Origin: Fasciola hepatica
Lineage: Eukaryota; Platyhelminthes; Trematoda; Plagiorchiida; Fasciolidae
Assembly (NCBI GenBank): GCA_948099385.1
Contig: CANUEZ040000020.1
Span: 2,636,501-2,700,500, forward strand
Direction: 5' to 3'
DNA length: 64,000 nucleotides
Shown here: positions 31,927-43,985 of the stretch, piece after piece
Numbering within the stretch: position 1 is the first letter of the stretch
Layout: each line of letters begins with the position of its first letter
Made by a program: the position numbers and the translations under genes
Notes under the pieces: generated by a model
Database searches by the model: none
Seen by the model: the letters and a program-made list of their open reading frames with translations, nothing else
What the model was told of the DNA's origin: nothing

Positions 31927-32423
31927 TTATGAAACGGCCAGTTCTGTCAGAAAGTCGACAATATAACAAATACCACATTGCTTGGTCCGTTGCCTACGGA
32001 TATCTTTATGAGATAACTCGGAAAATAAGAGCTTAGAAATGGGATTGCAAAATTGGGCATCTACTGTCGTTAAATCGCCAAGGGGACAAAAATGTCCTGG
32101 ATAGTTAATCAAGCTAAACATTTAGGAGAAGCGGTTTAGTGCCTTTCCAAATGACGCATCTGAGGTCATACACTCTAGCCACAGCCAACGGTTGCTCAGT
32201 TACACATAAGCACTGATCGTTCGCAGTCATAATCCCGATATGTGTGAGTAGTATGAAGAGTTTATCTTCATAGCTCCGTTTTGGTAGCAAACATTCGTGA
32301 GGATTTATCCACAAATTCTTCCCCTGATATTCGTCTTTCTTAGTTGCATAGGAAATTGCCAAATAGCAATATGTGCCTAGTGAAAGTACAGCGAAATTAT
32401 CCTGGATAAATTGCTCAAACCAT
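31927..32423 (-). CDS. Candidate exon(s) of an unrecognised gene
   Basis: Minus strand. A splice-acceptor-like site (GACAAAAAG) precedes 32423. The frame then stays open for about 100 residues: WFEQFIQDNFAVLSLGTYCY, LAISYATKKDEYQGKNLW, CLLPKRSYEDKLFILLTHIG, QPLAVARVYDLRCVIWKG, with a stop near 32114. A second open stretch in another frame follows (32121-31927: YPGHFCPLGDLTTVDAQFCN). Composition looks like real protein, but I recognise no family and no clean donor site joins the two. Confidence 0.35.
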
Positions 32424-33534
32424 CTTTTTGTCTCTATTTAAATTAAAGCCAGGAAACAAGGGTTTTCGACTTACTGCTACCATTGCACAACGTTGCAAAT
32501 AAGTAGTAAAAAATAGGTTTAGCCCTTTCTGTCTTATTTGCAACACTTACTAATTTTCCAGCAATCACCGAATTCGTAAAATATATTACTTGTAAAGCTG
32601 CTTATATCCAACAGGCAGGCCTGAAATAGACTATTAGTAAGAAAGCCTTTCATCTTTTGTAATAAGCCAATATTAAGTTCAAACCCGACGTTTTAATCGT
32701 TTTATACATTTTATGGCAAAATGTATACCTGCTGGTCCTCGAAGCGTTTTCCAAAAAGCTTAATATCATGGTCATGTTATGTGGATAGACACCTTGACAA
32801 AATTATCACCCTACATAGCCTTCGGAGACATGGACACCTTTAAAGCTTGCCTATTCATCATCTACCAGTTTGTGCGCTATTTGCGCTTCCCAAGTACAGT
32901 TGGCAAAACCAACGCGATAGTTAAACTGTGGCTTGATGTAGCAGTGCGAAGAAGCTGACCTGGCTACAGTCCCCAGTTGGTGCTTCCGACTATCTGGTTG
33001 GGACTCAGTGGATAAAGAATTTCGTTGTTTATGTAAGCTGGGATATCGCTTGGCTTGAATGTTGTGTGATGTGTTTAAAAAATTCTTGGCCCCCATAAAC
33101 AATGGGTAAAACCTCCAAAATAATACAAAAATCCCCGCAGTAAACAGTCAGAAAACACCGTTATTATTTGTCATACCATCCTCGTTTCTTATGTTTGTAT
33201 TTTTTTGTGATGGCATTTATATGCTTGCATGGTGGTCCCTGAAACCGTCAAAGGCCCGATTTTCAGCTCATTATTAAGGATATTGAGTTCAAATCCAAAA
33301 CTCATAAATGCAGCTTGGAGTCGAATAAGCACGAGCTTTTTGGTTGTACTGTCAGTTGGGTAGTGAATAATAATCTACTAGGATTATAAACAGCCGACTC
33401 TTCTTTAAAGTTTTTCTCCCTTTAGCTTTGCCCGTTATTATAATTTGCTCTCTAGAAACAAAATGAAATTAACTGTTACTCCTTATCCCGTTTTTTGTAT
33501 GTATTTTCACTTTTGTACGGTATTTTAACATCAG
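32424..33534. other. No recognisable gene
   Basis: Nothing supported; presumably intronic or intergenic. Confidence 0.4.
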
Positions 33535-33568
33535 CGCAGTTCAGTTCAGTTCAGTTCAGTTCAGTTCA
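33535..33568. repeat. (TTCAG)n short tandem repeat
   Basis: Six TTCAG units starting after CGCAG. The reverse complement CTGAA/ACTGA unit also ends the non-LTR remnant at about 49.2 kb, so this may mark the 3' end of a very short minus-strand copy. Confidence 0.85.
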
Positions 33569-33774
33569 GACAAGCATTAACCATGATCCACTTTCATTGA
33601 AAAGACTCAAATCTTCAAGGGTAAATCAGCTGACCCCAATCAGTAAATGCATGCTTTTGTAAAGGTTAGACTGTACTCTGAAGTGCTGATGTTTCAAAAT
33701 TGTAAATGTGGGAACCCGCTGATACATTTACTCAACCGGACTCACTAACTGTTTTTTCACTTTCGTGATTTCAG

Positions 33775-33968
33775 ATCAAATACGAGCAACCCCCGGCGAA
33801 AGATCACTAGTCATTTGCATACTACGCACCTGCAGGACACTTGCTGGCATTGCTTTCAGCTTTGAATTCGGAACTGATAAAAATATCGTCTCAAAGGCAT
33901 ACACAGTTCCTATGAATCACAGTCTCAATCTGCATGGTTATAATCTGGAAGCAGTAGACGAACCATAA
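33775..33968 (+). CDS. Probable last exon of an OSR1/SPAK-like kinase (CCT domain)
   Basis: A strong acceptor, pyrimidine-rich ending GTGATTTCAG, precedes 33775. The frame runs to a TAA at 33968: ATPGERSLVICILRTCRTLA, GIAFSFEFGTDKNIVSKAY, SLNLHGYNLEAVDEP. This aligns with the C-terminal domain of STE20-family OSR1/SPAK kinases, which bind RFxV motifs (SLVLRLR....L..IRF.F...D....VS, then NL..IVDDP). These kinases phosphorylate cation-chloride cotransporters under WNK control. The kinase domain is not in the window. An ATTAAA near 34110 could serve as polyadenylation signal. A distant paralogue with only this C-terminal fold is also possible. Confidence 0.5.
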
Positions 33969-35242
33969 CACTTAAGGAAAATTCTTCCCTTTCTCCAGTT
34001 CTTCGGTTTAAATTTTTATTATTCTTGTCACCTCATTTTTTCTGTTACTTCTTTGTTCCTTATTCCCGATCGTCTCTAGTTCCTTGTTTGGATGCGAATC
34101 CCACAAACATTATTAAACACACCGTCATCCTGTTCTCTGCTCATTTATTTTCATAAATTACTGCCTACAAGGTTATTATGAAACTAAAAATTGTCTAACG
34201 AAACTGACCACGTGATTCCTCACACATTAAAGTAGATCGTTCAGAAATGCTCTTTTTTCGTCCTACCTATCAAAATGGTCAGTTTAATTAATAAGACTCT
34301 GAATTATTTTACGTCACAAAACAGGAAAATCCAACTAGATCAGTGCAAGAACCCATAGGTTTTTACATTGCTGGGCAAATTGGATACACTGTCGTATGAG
34401 CATTTAAATGGACTAAACACTAAGAATAAATGGGAAATTTTTGACCAAAGAGCCCCAGTAAATCCCAAATGGATCATAAACAGTAAAAACAGACAACACA
34501 TGGTACTAGGGTAAAAGCACATGCTAAAACGATAAGAATGTTCTCGCAGTCATATTGCTGCTTTCCTAAAGCTCAGTTATGAGCTTTGCCCTAGAACAAT
34601 GGCCAAATCAGGCTTAAGAACACTAATCAGTTCAATGATTTTCAGCATCGGAAAGTAAACAATTCCGATTCAGACGAAGTAATTCTGTTTCACGAATCAC
34701 CAAGTAGAATAGAATGAATGGAGAACAACGAGGTAGGCAACGCGGCAAAAGGCTATCGTAAGTTTTGTATTTTACAGGACTTTTATGATTCTTTACCTTC
34801 TCCCCTCCCACCCCCCCCCCCCTTCTCCTCCACTATCCAAATACCACAATAGCCAACGCATTTTGGTGCTTCGGAAAGAAAACTTTGGGGTGGCGTTCAT
34901 CAGTTGTATCCTTAGGAAAAGTGAGATAGTTCAGCAAAAAATTTACTGAGCACTGTAAATATATAAATTTCATGCAAATGTATAATGAAAATCACGTTAC
35001 AATCTGACCAACTCGCCTTGCTGATCGCTGTTGTTGTCAGACAACGTTATGTCCATTTACTATGATCTCTGCTCGTAAGTAAGTCTCTAAGATGCCTCAA
35101 TAGTAAAAGTAAGTAATGTGTACAGGTTGATATAGCAGGTCTGTAGTGCTGCATGTAATAATTTCCGTTTTTATTTACTAAGACATTTTAACATTAGCAA
35201 AAACCTAACTTCATTATAAATTTTGATAGAACTGTTTTTATA
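33969..35242. other. No recognisable gene; presumed 3' untranslated and intergenic DNA
   Basis: Includes a homopolymeric C tract near 34809-34822. Nothing else supported. Confidence 0.45.
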
Positions 35243-35472
35243 TAATATGATTCATCATGCAGCTTGAACGCTCAACTCACCATTGAAAACCATGGAAGCA
35301 CTGTACTGTTTCATCCTTGCTGGGAATCATCAGCAGTGCACGTCCACCGAGCCCCCACGGGGACTCGAACCCGGGGTCAACGATTGTGAATCGAACATCT
35401 TAACCACAAGGCTATCCGGGACGGTTTTCAAAGGTCTGTTGAACATCTACACTACATGATATAGCACCCTTT
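35243..35472 (-). mobile_element. tRNA-derived SINE with hammerhead motif, copy 3
   Basis: Nearly identical to copy 1 over its whole length. B box GGTTCGAGTCC is intact at 35378-35368, A-box-like segment near 35415, hammerhead core at 35298-35339. It differs from copy 1 by a 3-nt deletion in the stem III loop and a few substitutions. Target-site duplication was not found. Confidence 0.8.
35298..35339 (-). ncRNA. Type I hammerhead ribozyme motif in SINE copy 3
   Basis: Same design as 30291-30335: GCACTG, CTGATGA, TTCC-CAGCAA-GGAT, GAAA, CAGTA, CAGTGC. Stem III is reduced to little more than the closing A-U pair. Minimal stem III is a known feature of animal type I hammerheads, which often act as dimers. 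The U-U closing pair of stem II is shared with copy 1. Confidence 0.7.
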
Positions 35473-36173
35473 CCTGGTTAGTGAATTAAGAAGCAGTATT
35501 TCAATCACAACTCTTTAACCTGATAACAAGTATTTTTCGATGTCCTGTTTCAGTTGTTCACTGGATGTGTCAATACCTAATCTTCATAGTCTGTCAACTG
35601 GGATATACATCGTTACGCTCATATTGTATTTCGTTCGTGTTGAGTTCATTTTTGGAAGTTCCATTTTTGTGTCCACAGAAAAGAACACTAAGTTGGTTCA
35701 AGATGCTGAATTATATAATTTGACTCGATAAATGTGTAGTCATTTGGAGCTGTTTCCACCTTCATTGAGTTAGTTGAGATTGGCTTACAACCATAAGCTC
35801 ACCATCGCATTTATTGGCGATTTGGTCAAACTAATTATCACATAAACACCAGAAGCTGTTTGCCAAAATGAACGATGTCTTGGGGAGAAACACATGCAGC
35901 TCTGGTTCATCGACTGTAGGAGTGGTGGCAAGTCGAGATGGATTTGTGGACTCTCAACTTTTTTGTGTACTCAAATACTAGCTTGATGTTTTTAATATTT
36001 CTTCCATAAATATTGTTTACAGTAGAAGCCTGGAAACAAAAAGATACTACATTCATTTATCAGCGTATAAAGCCGGGGAACTTCATTGATTTTTCCCACT
36101 GTGATAATCTAGTGACATTTTCTTCCGTTGTCACTCTGCTTCTCAGCTCTATTATTGCACACTTCTACTAACA

Positions 36174-36227
<54 letters not shown>

Positions 36228-38590
36228 ACTTATATTTCGGAATATATGACACCTACAAGTTGCACTTTCATTTCCAATACCAAAATATTCTTGCTCTTAT
36301 AATATTTCCACATCACAAAAATTTAATTTAACTAGACATATTTATTTCCCAGATTCCGCGAACATAATACAGGGAGACCAAGACTATTTTCTGGGGGAAG
36401 ATGTTGACCGAAAGAAAAGGATACGAACCTATTTTGTAAATATAACCATAATATTTTGAATATGTTGAAGTTATTCCTGCTTGTTTTAATACTAATCTTT
36501 TTTCATAAGTACCGATAATTCAGCGGTTACGTTCAGATGGATAAAGGATATATAAAAGTTTCAGATTGAACTCCGAGACGAGACGTGAGTGAATGACGGA
36601 AGAAAAGGGCACATTCTGTGTTTGTATCAATGCGCTGTGGCACCCAACTATATCCCAATTAGGGGACCGGCAGCTCTTCACAAAGCTTCTCAGTAATGCG
36701 CCCAAAGTTCAAACGGGACAACTCAATCCTATCCCAACCCTTTTCCAATTAAAATAACGATGGACTTTAAGCTTGGGTAGTTACCATGTTTCCCGCTAGC
36801 AAACTCACTGGGACCGTCATCACATGGTCCAACGACGAGATCCGCGGTAAACGAATATTTGTTCAGCGCAAGCTTTTGCTGTGTTATCATCGTGTCTCAC
36901 AACACTTTATTGATCAGTACTTTTCTAAATTGTTGAACTTAATTTTGTGAACATTATTATTCAGTTTTCATTTATGGATGAGTTCGTGTGCACTGGTTTC
37001 ACGTGTCGTCCTGAAGGATGATGATGAATATGTTTGTATCATAAACTGGTCATAGCTTATGAGTGAAAAGAGCATGCTGTGACTTCAAATGTGACCGGGA
37101 GCCAGTCTCAGCCCTTGGTCCAAGCTCACCAGCAGCCAGGTGAAAAAGCCACAAGACGTCTTGTTAGGATACTATTGCACACCTGCCAGTTTGTCAAACA
37201 ATAATATTTGTTTGGGTTTCATTTCATTCACTCATGTTAGTAGCAAATAAGGGAGTTAGACAACCAGTTACCTTCCAGTGACGGTACCTTTGAAATAGAC
37301 TTCTTAAGGAGCAAATCGTAGGTTTCTCCTAGAATATGTTCATTTTTGTGAGGCCTTAAAAACTGGACGTCTTCACAAGAAAATTATCAAGCTCCACTTG
37401 ATACATATCAAGCAGACAAAGTTTGTTTAAACTTCGCCAAACTCTGTACTTCCCAAGGTAGCTCTAGGATGCCGACAGGTAGTCTAATAGCCTTCTGGTA
37501 GGGTAATTTTGATTTACTCCACCATTTGTGGGATAAGTACTTGCAATATCATCAAGATTGTTTTTGTTCACCCTCTGGACGTCGGATTAAGTTGGTCGTT
37601 CCATATGAGCCTCATCTGGGTTTTCTGCTTGGGTTGGTCGTTATTTCTGTCAGACCCTAAATAAATCAGCCACAGTATAATATCAAAAAGTGGTCAAAAG
37701 GTGCAGTCGCACCTCATAGTCCGTTTGAAACATCGGTTTCCTAATGGTTTCTGGATGGTTGCACTAGCAGGTACATTTCCACAAGTAAAAATTAAGCTGA
37801 CACCAAGGAAATCGACAACCAGATTACAGTATATTTTTTAATGATTTTTTATCTCATCGAAATTCCCTCAACTTCAAGCAAACTGCAATTGCACGCCATT
37901 TTTCTCGTACATGCAAAGTGGGTAAAATAAAAATAATCATTAGAATTCCACCGTTTAAAAGACAAAAATGTAATGGGGAACTAAATTTGTGAAATATGAC
38001 AGAAATAAACGCAGTTTATCCAGTATTTCACACGATCGATTTAAACCGTTCAAAAACTACTCAAAATCGATCAGTGCTGCAGAGCAAACAAGTCAAGATT
38101 ATTTTTACAACCTACTGAGTTCGGTATGGTTTTGCTACTGGGGGGGGGGAGGGAGAATGCGATTTTATACTGAGAGCCTCTTACCACCTTGTTTGTGCTG
38201 GTTGGGTATACCGAGTATTCACTAAGTGATCTTCTATATCAAAGAGTCAGCTTTTCGAAGAATCCCCAAAGCATCTCAAAGGTGACGCAGTGGTAGAAGG
38301 AGTGCTAGCAGATTTCGGATATGCTCACTAAAATTGTAATATCCTAAAAATAAAAACCAATAATAACCGTAAATAAAAAGTAAGTCCCTACCTATAGCTA
38401 TAAAACTATAGTTCATAAGGAACTTATTCGTGCGAAACTACATTACTGAAACCGAAGGATTACAAAACCATCCACCATATTGGTTAAAATGGCTGAAGTT
38501 GACGATTCTTTGAGAATTCTTATGGGGAATACGATCAACTTTATCGTGATGGAGGCAGGTGGTGTCTTTTTCGTGTAATTCACATAATTA
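35473..38590. other. No recognisable gene; contains a (TA)n tract
   Basis: A frame at 35550-35731 has a CAG acceptor-like start but no domain. A (TA)n tract is at 36175-36224. Otherwise nothing supported. Confidence 0.45.
36175..36224. repeat. (TA)n microsatellite
   Basis: About 25 TA units. Confidence 0.95.
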
Positions 38591-38599
38591 CAGCTCAGC

Positions 38600-38990
38600 G
38601 ACTTATACTGAGGCGTGAGTCAAAAGTCATCACTTATTCAGAAAGACTTCAAGTATTCACTTGAACAGTATGTCACCATGCTCTCCTAACGATTCGGCTG
38701 GCAGCGCATTCCATGGATTGGGCACCCTTTGACATAGACGGTACACCAGAAAAAGACCCATCTACTTTTGTCTCCTTAAAGTGAAACGATGTCTCCGCGC
38801 GCAGTCGTGAAAGCGAAAATAAAACTACTTAGTTTGCATCCAATGCTGCTTTGGATGGAAGGCCTGGTGAACATCGATCCACCTCAAACTCCCCGGTATG
38901 ACACTGGGAACAAGCCGGTAATCTGCACTCAACCTTCGCAGCTGATTCTATGTGGTTCCCCGAAAAGATAAAACGAACCCCTCTGCACTG
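38600..38990 (-). pseudogene. Non-LTR retrotransposon RT C-terminal remnant
   Basis: Minus-strand readings across frames give RRHRFTLRRQK and then LVYRLCQRVPNPWNALPAES, with LGEHGDILFK after. CR1-like elements end with LRGH..KL....., FFS.RV...WN.LP..V......FK..L. The WNALP block and the downstream FK are the main support. Stops are present; this is a short, old 5'-truncated copy. Confidence 0.4.
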
Positions 38991-40800
38991 TTTTCAAGTT
39001 TGCTGCACCTGCCACAGCACACAGAAACAGAGCTAGCCCCATAATTCAGCCTAGATTGTACATGAAATAGGTGGAGAATTTTTAGCACACAGTCCTTTCA
39101 CAACATTGATTTTCGAACGGTTTCTGACCCGCTCGTTTCGTAACCATTCTTTCACGGGTCACAAGTGAATTTATACGAAGGAGGTCGACTCCAGGATAAT
39201 GCATATTTTTACTGAGCACTCTATTTCAGTGTACTGATTTGCCCAAATTAAAATTCCTTATAACACCAAATTACAGGCAACTCCATTTCGTGCCCCTTAA
39301 AGTGGATAAAATGATAGATAAATATTGAAACTTCATCGTTTGAGCCATAAAGTTGGGCAAAAAACGCATTTTAAGGAATGTGACAAAAATTAATGAATAT
39401 ACCTCTTATTTCACGCAGCTGGCTCGAAGCGTTTGAAAAACGATCACTGTATTAGCGCAAACCTCTCAAAAATCAATCAGAGCAATAGCGTAAACCGATG
39501 GAAAACCGATCGGTTTCATCACGGCTTTGTGTTGCTTATGCTACGAGCAGAAGGGTCGAATAACCAAAGCTTACGTGTGAGCTGGTCCAATAAACCACAA
39601 ATCGATCTAATGATACTCCACGTGGAAGCACAAAAACTTTGTCGGCTTTGGTTTTGTTTTTAGTGGCGAGGCCACAATCAACATTACGCAAGGTATATGC
39701 ACATGTACTTGTTCGACATCATGATTTTGAACAACTTTCGCCAACCCGTGCATCATAAGTGTGTTTTTGACCGTCACTTGAGTGTTCCTTGAGTGTCGTT
39801 TTTACCGCACCACCGAGTGACCCTCAACATATCAAGGAAGGGGATACTCACGGGAATGTTAGCAAATAACCATGATAGAGCATTTCAAGCAGCAAAATAA
39901 ATAAATGTTTACAAATGTTGGCTGTTTTGAACCAAAATCCTTCAGTTTCCATGGTAACCCATCCATCTAGAGCATTTTTGAGGTGTCTCAAAAGGGGATA
40001 ATTAGGAGGCAGCCAGGTCAGGCCTGAAGTTTTCCTGCGATGTCCGCGATTTACTGATTAAAGTTAGCATGCCTCTCTTCCTTTAAGTACCAAAAGAAGT
40101 TATTTTTTGAAAGTATGATATTGCCACTTGTGTTTCAGGTTTCACCACCGACCGTCCTCTGAATGTAACTTCCCCTGGAGCAAAACTACTCAGCAACCGA
40201 TTTCCTTTTCAGTCCTTTCTTAAGCGGCCTCAGGTATTACGCTTATCCGTTTACGATAAACTTTTAAGAGTTTTTCGGTCGGCCTACGCCAATCGTATAT
40301 GTGATATGCTTCCTTAGTTTCCTTAACCTTTTCCAAAACACGTTTTCTCTTGCTCACTTTTGTCTCCCTAATTATGAACTTTTATTAACTATCCCTATTT
40401 TACCCGTCTTACGTGCATGAAACTGAACGGTTTGCAAACTTGGTATTCAACAGCATTTGAGTGTATTCAAACCAATATATTGAAATAATATACCTAATAC
40501 ACAGTGCATATTACTCCGGCCTTCGATATATCCACAAGGACAAAAGTTTGTTCACCGGTTTAAGGTAAGAACTGTTGCTTTGAAGCCTTAATCTATAGAC
40601 ATCTTTTGTCGGAGAAAACATCCAGAAACAACAACGCAGATGAATAGAGAAAGTGCACCGCTGTCTACAGAGGAGTAGATCATCTTTGTTAGAAGGCAGG
40701 AAGGAAAAGCACTCATAAGTTGGTGTACAACGCACCCACTGAGAAATTTTATTATCATTCATTACACCAACCAGGTACCATTGCGGTAGAGTGTATATAC
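38991..40800. other. No recognisable gene
   Basis: Nothing supported. Confidence 0.45.
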
Positions 40801-40827
40801 TACTTTGTAAGTAGGTGATTGCTGAAG

Positions 40828-41304
40828 CTCAACTGTGGCCAGTTATGGCTAAGCAAACGCCGATATCTCCAAGAGAATAACAGCAAGAAACTGAAAGACG
40901 GCACGTGGACTGCAAGATTGCTCCTTCGTCTAAATGGTGGCTGTCTAAAAGTGGATAGATCATCGACTTTGGTAATGAGCATGTCTGTAACCCTTGGTTA
41001 GCTTTGATAATGCCCGAACAAGCCTTCACCCCTGGCACGTCTTGTGAAATTAAACACTATTACAACAACTAACCACCTTTTGACGTGAGCTTCTGTTTCT
41101 CTTTCAGATGACTCGGCTACGGTTTGACGGTAACGAGGTAAGCAGCATACATAGCAGGTTTAATTCCATTCATTATGTTAAAGCATGAAATTCGTTGTTA
41201 TTTGCGTATTATATCAACGAATAAACGCCGTTTATTATGAGTTTCCTTTTCACTTCCAGGTGGATGACAATGGAACTTCAACTAAAATAGCATGCAATGG
41301 ATAA
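40828..41304 (+). CDS. Candidate exons of a ubiquitin-like-domain protein
   Basis: Three open blocks share phase 0. One ends at 40971, followed by GTAATG (GTWTARLLLRLNGGCLKVDR, then SSTL). A 30-nt block at 41108-41137 lies between TTTCAG and GTAAGC (MTRLRFDGNE). The last is 41260-41304 after TTCCAG (VDDNGTSTKIACNG, stop). Joined, the last two resemble the beta3-beta5 part of SUMO/Rad60-type ubiquitin folds (LRF.FDG..+DD..T...). The helix expected between blocks one and two is missing and could lie in an unseen exon. A weak call. Confidence 0.3.
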
Positions 41305-41897
41305 CCCCAGAACTCAAGATTTATACTTGGAGCAGCTCTATAGTAATTTATATTTTTCCGTGTTCAATAAAACGGTATCAGCCGAACGCATTCTATTGCC
41401 TTCTTACTGGGCGATTTCAGAGGCATTTGGAAAAAACCTGAGGAATTGTAAGGCTCTGGTAAAGATGGAGGATGCTAGCAACCATCCCGTTAGTTTTCCA
41501 GTCGTTTTATGTAGCACCTGATGATAGAAATTTCACCGTATATATCGCAAATGAAGTTGGTGTCATCAGTAAAAGTGTACGGGATAGAGAGGGCAATGTT
41601 TCTGAATCCGGCTGAAAACGCCCACAAATAGGCCGTTTGTTGTTTCCTGAGGGTCGTCACTGGGTCGTTCTGTGGCCAATTTTGGGTCGTTTTCCGGCCA
41701 TTTTCGGGCCAATTTAAGGCTGGTTGTGCTGACTGGATTTACTTTGTATCAATTCAGTTCTGATCTGACTACTAATGGCTACAAACTGAACCGGTCGCAA
41801 GCCGTGAGAAAACCGATGTTTTGAGCGGGCTGTGTGCTACAACGACGCTCAGTGGTACGGCTGTATCCATCCCTCTATAGAGGGACAATCAGAGACT
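41305..41897. other. No recognisable gene; GC-word-rich stretch
   Basis: 41640-41720 repeats GGGTCGT and GGCCAATTT/GGCCATTTT words several times, which looks like a degenerate subterminal repeat region. Nothing coding supported. Confidence 0.35.
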
Positions 41898-41950
41898 CCC
41901 AAGCAGCGTCATGCCCAAAGCTGATGGGCACAGCCCATCGACCCATGAAG
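41898..41950 (+). repeat. Orphan transposon end related to the CACTA-like terminus
   Basis: Begins CCCAAGCAGCGTCATGCCCA and continues with a TGATGGGCA block. The terminus at 43688 reads CCCAAGTAGCATATTGCCCA and also continues with TGATGGGCA; the inverted terminus at 48398 reads CCCAAGCAGCGCTGCCCAAA. No partner end was found for this one. Confidence 0.5.
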
Positions 41951-42490
41951 CACACATCCCCATGTTAACTTTGGGTTCTGATAGGGATTGGGTTGGATTT
42001 TCGTCCATTATTTTTTGGAAAGTAAGACATATTTTTGAGACAGAAATTGTGAAAACATTCCAAAAATGTTTAATTTTCGAAGAAAGCAGGCATTGTGGTG
42101 CTTTACATTTTGCTTTAAAGTGCGGCCTCTCGCCATTTCGGATAGTCATTGCTCACTGGCGGTTCATCGCCTTATGGCAGTGACTCGCCGTTCTCGTCTT
42201 TGGATGATTATATTTCTACATTCTGCTACATTAGATGTCATGTACTTCGTGCACTTACCGTAGTTAACTTTTCATGCACGCATAATTATGTCTGTTGGCC
42301 GTAAATATGGAGTTATCCAGGTGAACTATCTCACTGGTCACAAATGTGCCCCTATCTGCTTCATAGTAGTTTCCCAAGTGATCGTATGTATATGAAGACA
42401 TACCTATATGTCCATATTGGAATTAGTTCAATAAGAGCTACAGGTGAAAGTTTACATACAGTGTATTAAATTTCTGACGAGGCTCAAGTC

Positions 42491-42552
42491 GGGTTGTGGT
42501 TGGGATTCGATTGGGTTATGGTTGGGATTCAGTTGGGTTATGGCTGGGATCC
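42491..42552. repeat. 22-bp minisatellite, about 2.9 copies
   Basis: The unit is GGGTTATGGTTGGGATTCAG followed by TT, with substitutions. Confidence 0.85.
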
Positions 42553-43455
42553 TACTGGTTTTGCAAAAATGGATTTTATGTACGCTTTCAGTTACTTTGA
42601 CAGCCATTGTCAGTATATAATGTAGTTATACGACGGTAACGATGCTTATGCCTTCAATTCACGTTTTTAGGTTGAGAAACCGAACTTGACTGGCCTGTGC
42701 AGGTGGCAAATATATCGCCCTCGGCGAAAAGTGTTAACTCTGGCACTGTACACATGCTGTATGTATGCGAGCTTGTGGGGACATCATAATGGATGTACAG
42801 TGTACAACAGTCACAGTTTGGTTAAATGTCGTCCATAACTTCCACAGAAACACGACTCATTGATAATTCTATCAATTTTGTTAGCTCTGGTTTGCTGCCG
42901 GCGACTTCTGCAGTCTCTTTTACCGAGGATCACGGACCGATGCCAATATCTGCGTTCGTAGCAGACCAAAGGGTTGATGAAGACAAACTGGTGCGCATGA
43001 ATAATACGGGTCACTTCTTTCAGATGCCTAGAACGTTGACGACACTGGTGAACTGTTTCAGGAACTGCATCACAACTTCAGTAAATATTGCTTTAATATA
43101 TCTCAGCGAGCCGTGATTTTGAGCATACTGGCGAAGCGTTTCCCAAACATTCCTCGGGACCCAAGGACACTGTGTGGGACTCCCAGGCGGTTTAGTGTCC
43201 GCTGTTTGCAGAATATGGTGTATTTTCACCTTGGACTTGTTGAAGAAATCGTGTAGTGCATATAGGCACTGAAACCACCTAAGTGCGTCCTTGACATTCA
43301 GCTGCATTGTGACGGCACCGTCATCTATCGATCGTCAGACTCGCAGTTGTGTCCAATATTGGCGCCAACCCGAAGCTTCGAAGTTTGATTTGGCGCAAAT
43401 TACCAACATTTTTCGTAATGATCAGCACTGATTTTCATAAAACACGAAACGGAAT

Positions 43456-43507
<52 letters not shown>

Positions 43508-43687
43508 TTCGTACTAAGTCTTCAGGTTTGACTTCGTTACATTTTGGTCTCATTCTGTTTTACTGAGTAACCTCGTGAACTGGCAATGCAATATAGGCTT
43601 GCCTTATCTCTCGTGTTGGGTAGTTTCCTTCGTTGAGTGCAGTACTTGGGGTCTTCATTGTCAAAGTTTAAGTAACAAGTGTAATAA
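42553..43687. other. No recognisable gene; contains a (TA)n tract
   Basis: Frames of 95-96 residues overlap on opposite strands at 42826-43307; neither shows a domain. A (TA)n tract is at 43459-43505. Confidence 0.4.
43459..43505. repeat. (TA)n microsatellite
   Basis: About 23 TA units. Confidence 0.95.
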
Positions 43688-43985
43688 CCCAAGTAGCATA
43701 TTGCCCAACCCTGATGGGCACGGCCCAACGGAGCGCTGGGGTGGCGCACAACGACCATACTTTTGAACTCAAATGGCATAGATCTTTCCGAACCGCAGGG
43801 CCCCGTTTGTGTGTATAAATTTCGTACAAGTGGGTAACAAAATGTTTGTGACATTTGCACACTTTTTGTTTTATTGCGTGCCTTCGTAACCGGTTGGCTC
43901 TTATTGGTTTTGCATATTGTTTGTCTGCATGTGAGTGTTTTCAGCAGTGCGTAGTTGCCGTTGGTAGTATAATTGTCTGAGTGTC

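Noticed and set aside
41515..41545. Hammerhead-like CTGATGATAGAAA
   Set aside because: There is no room for stem II between the two core boxes.
42826..43307. Overlapping 95-96 residue frames on both strands as a gene
   Set aside because: No domain or splice evidence favours either strand.
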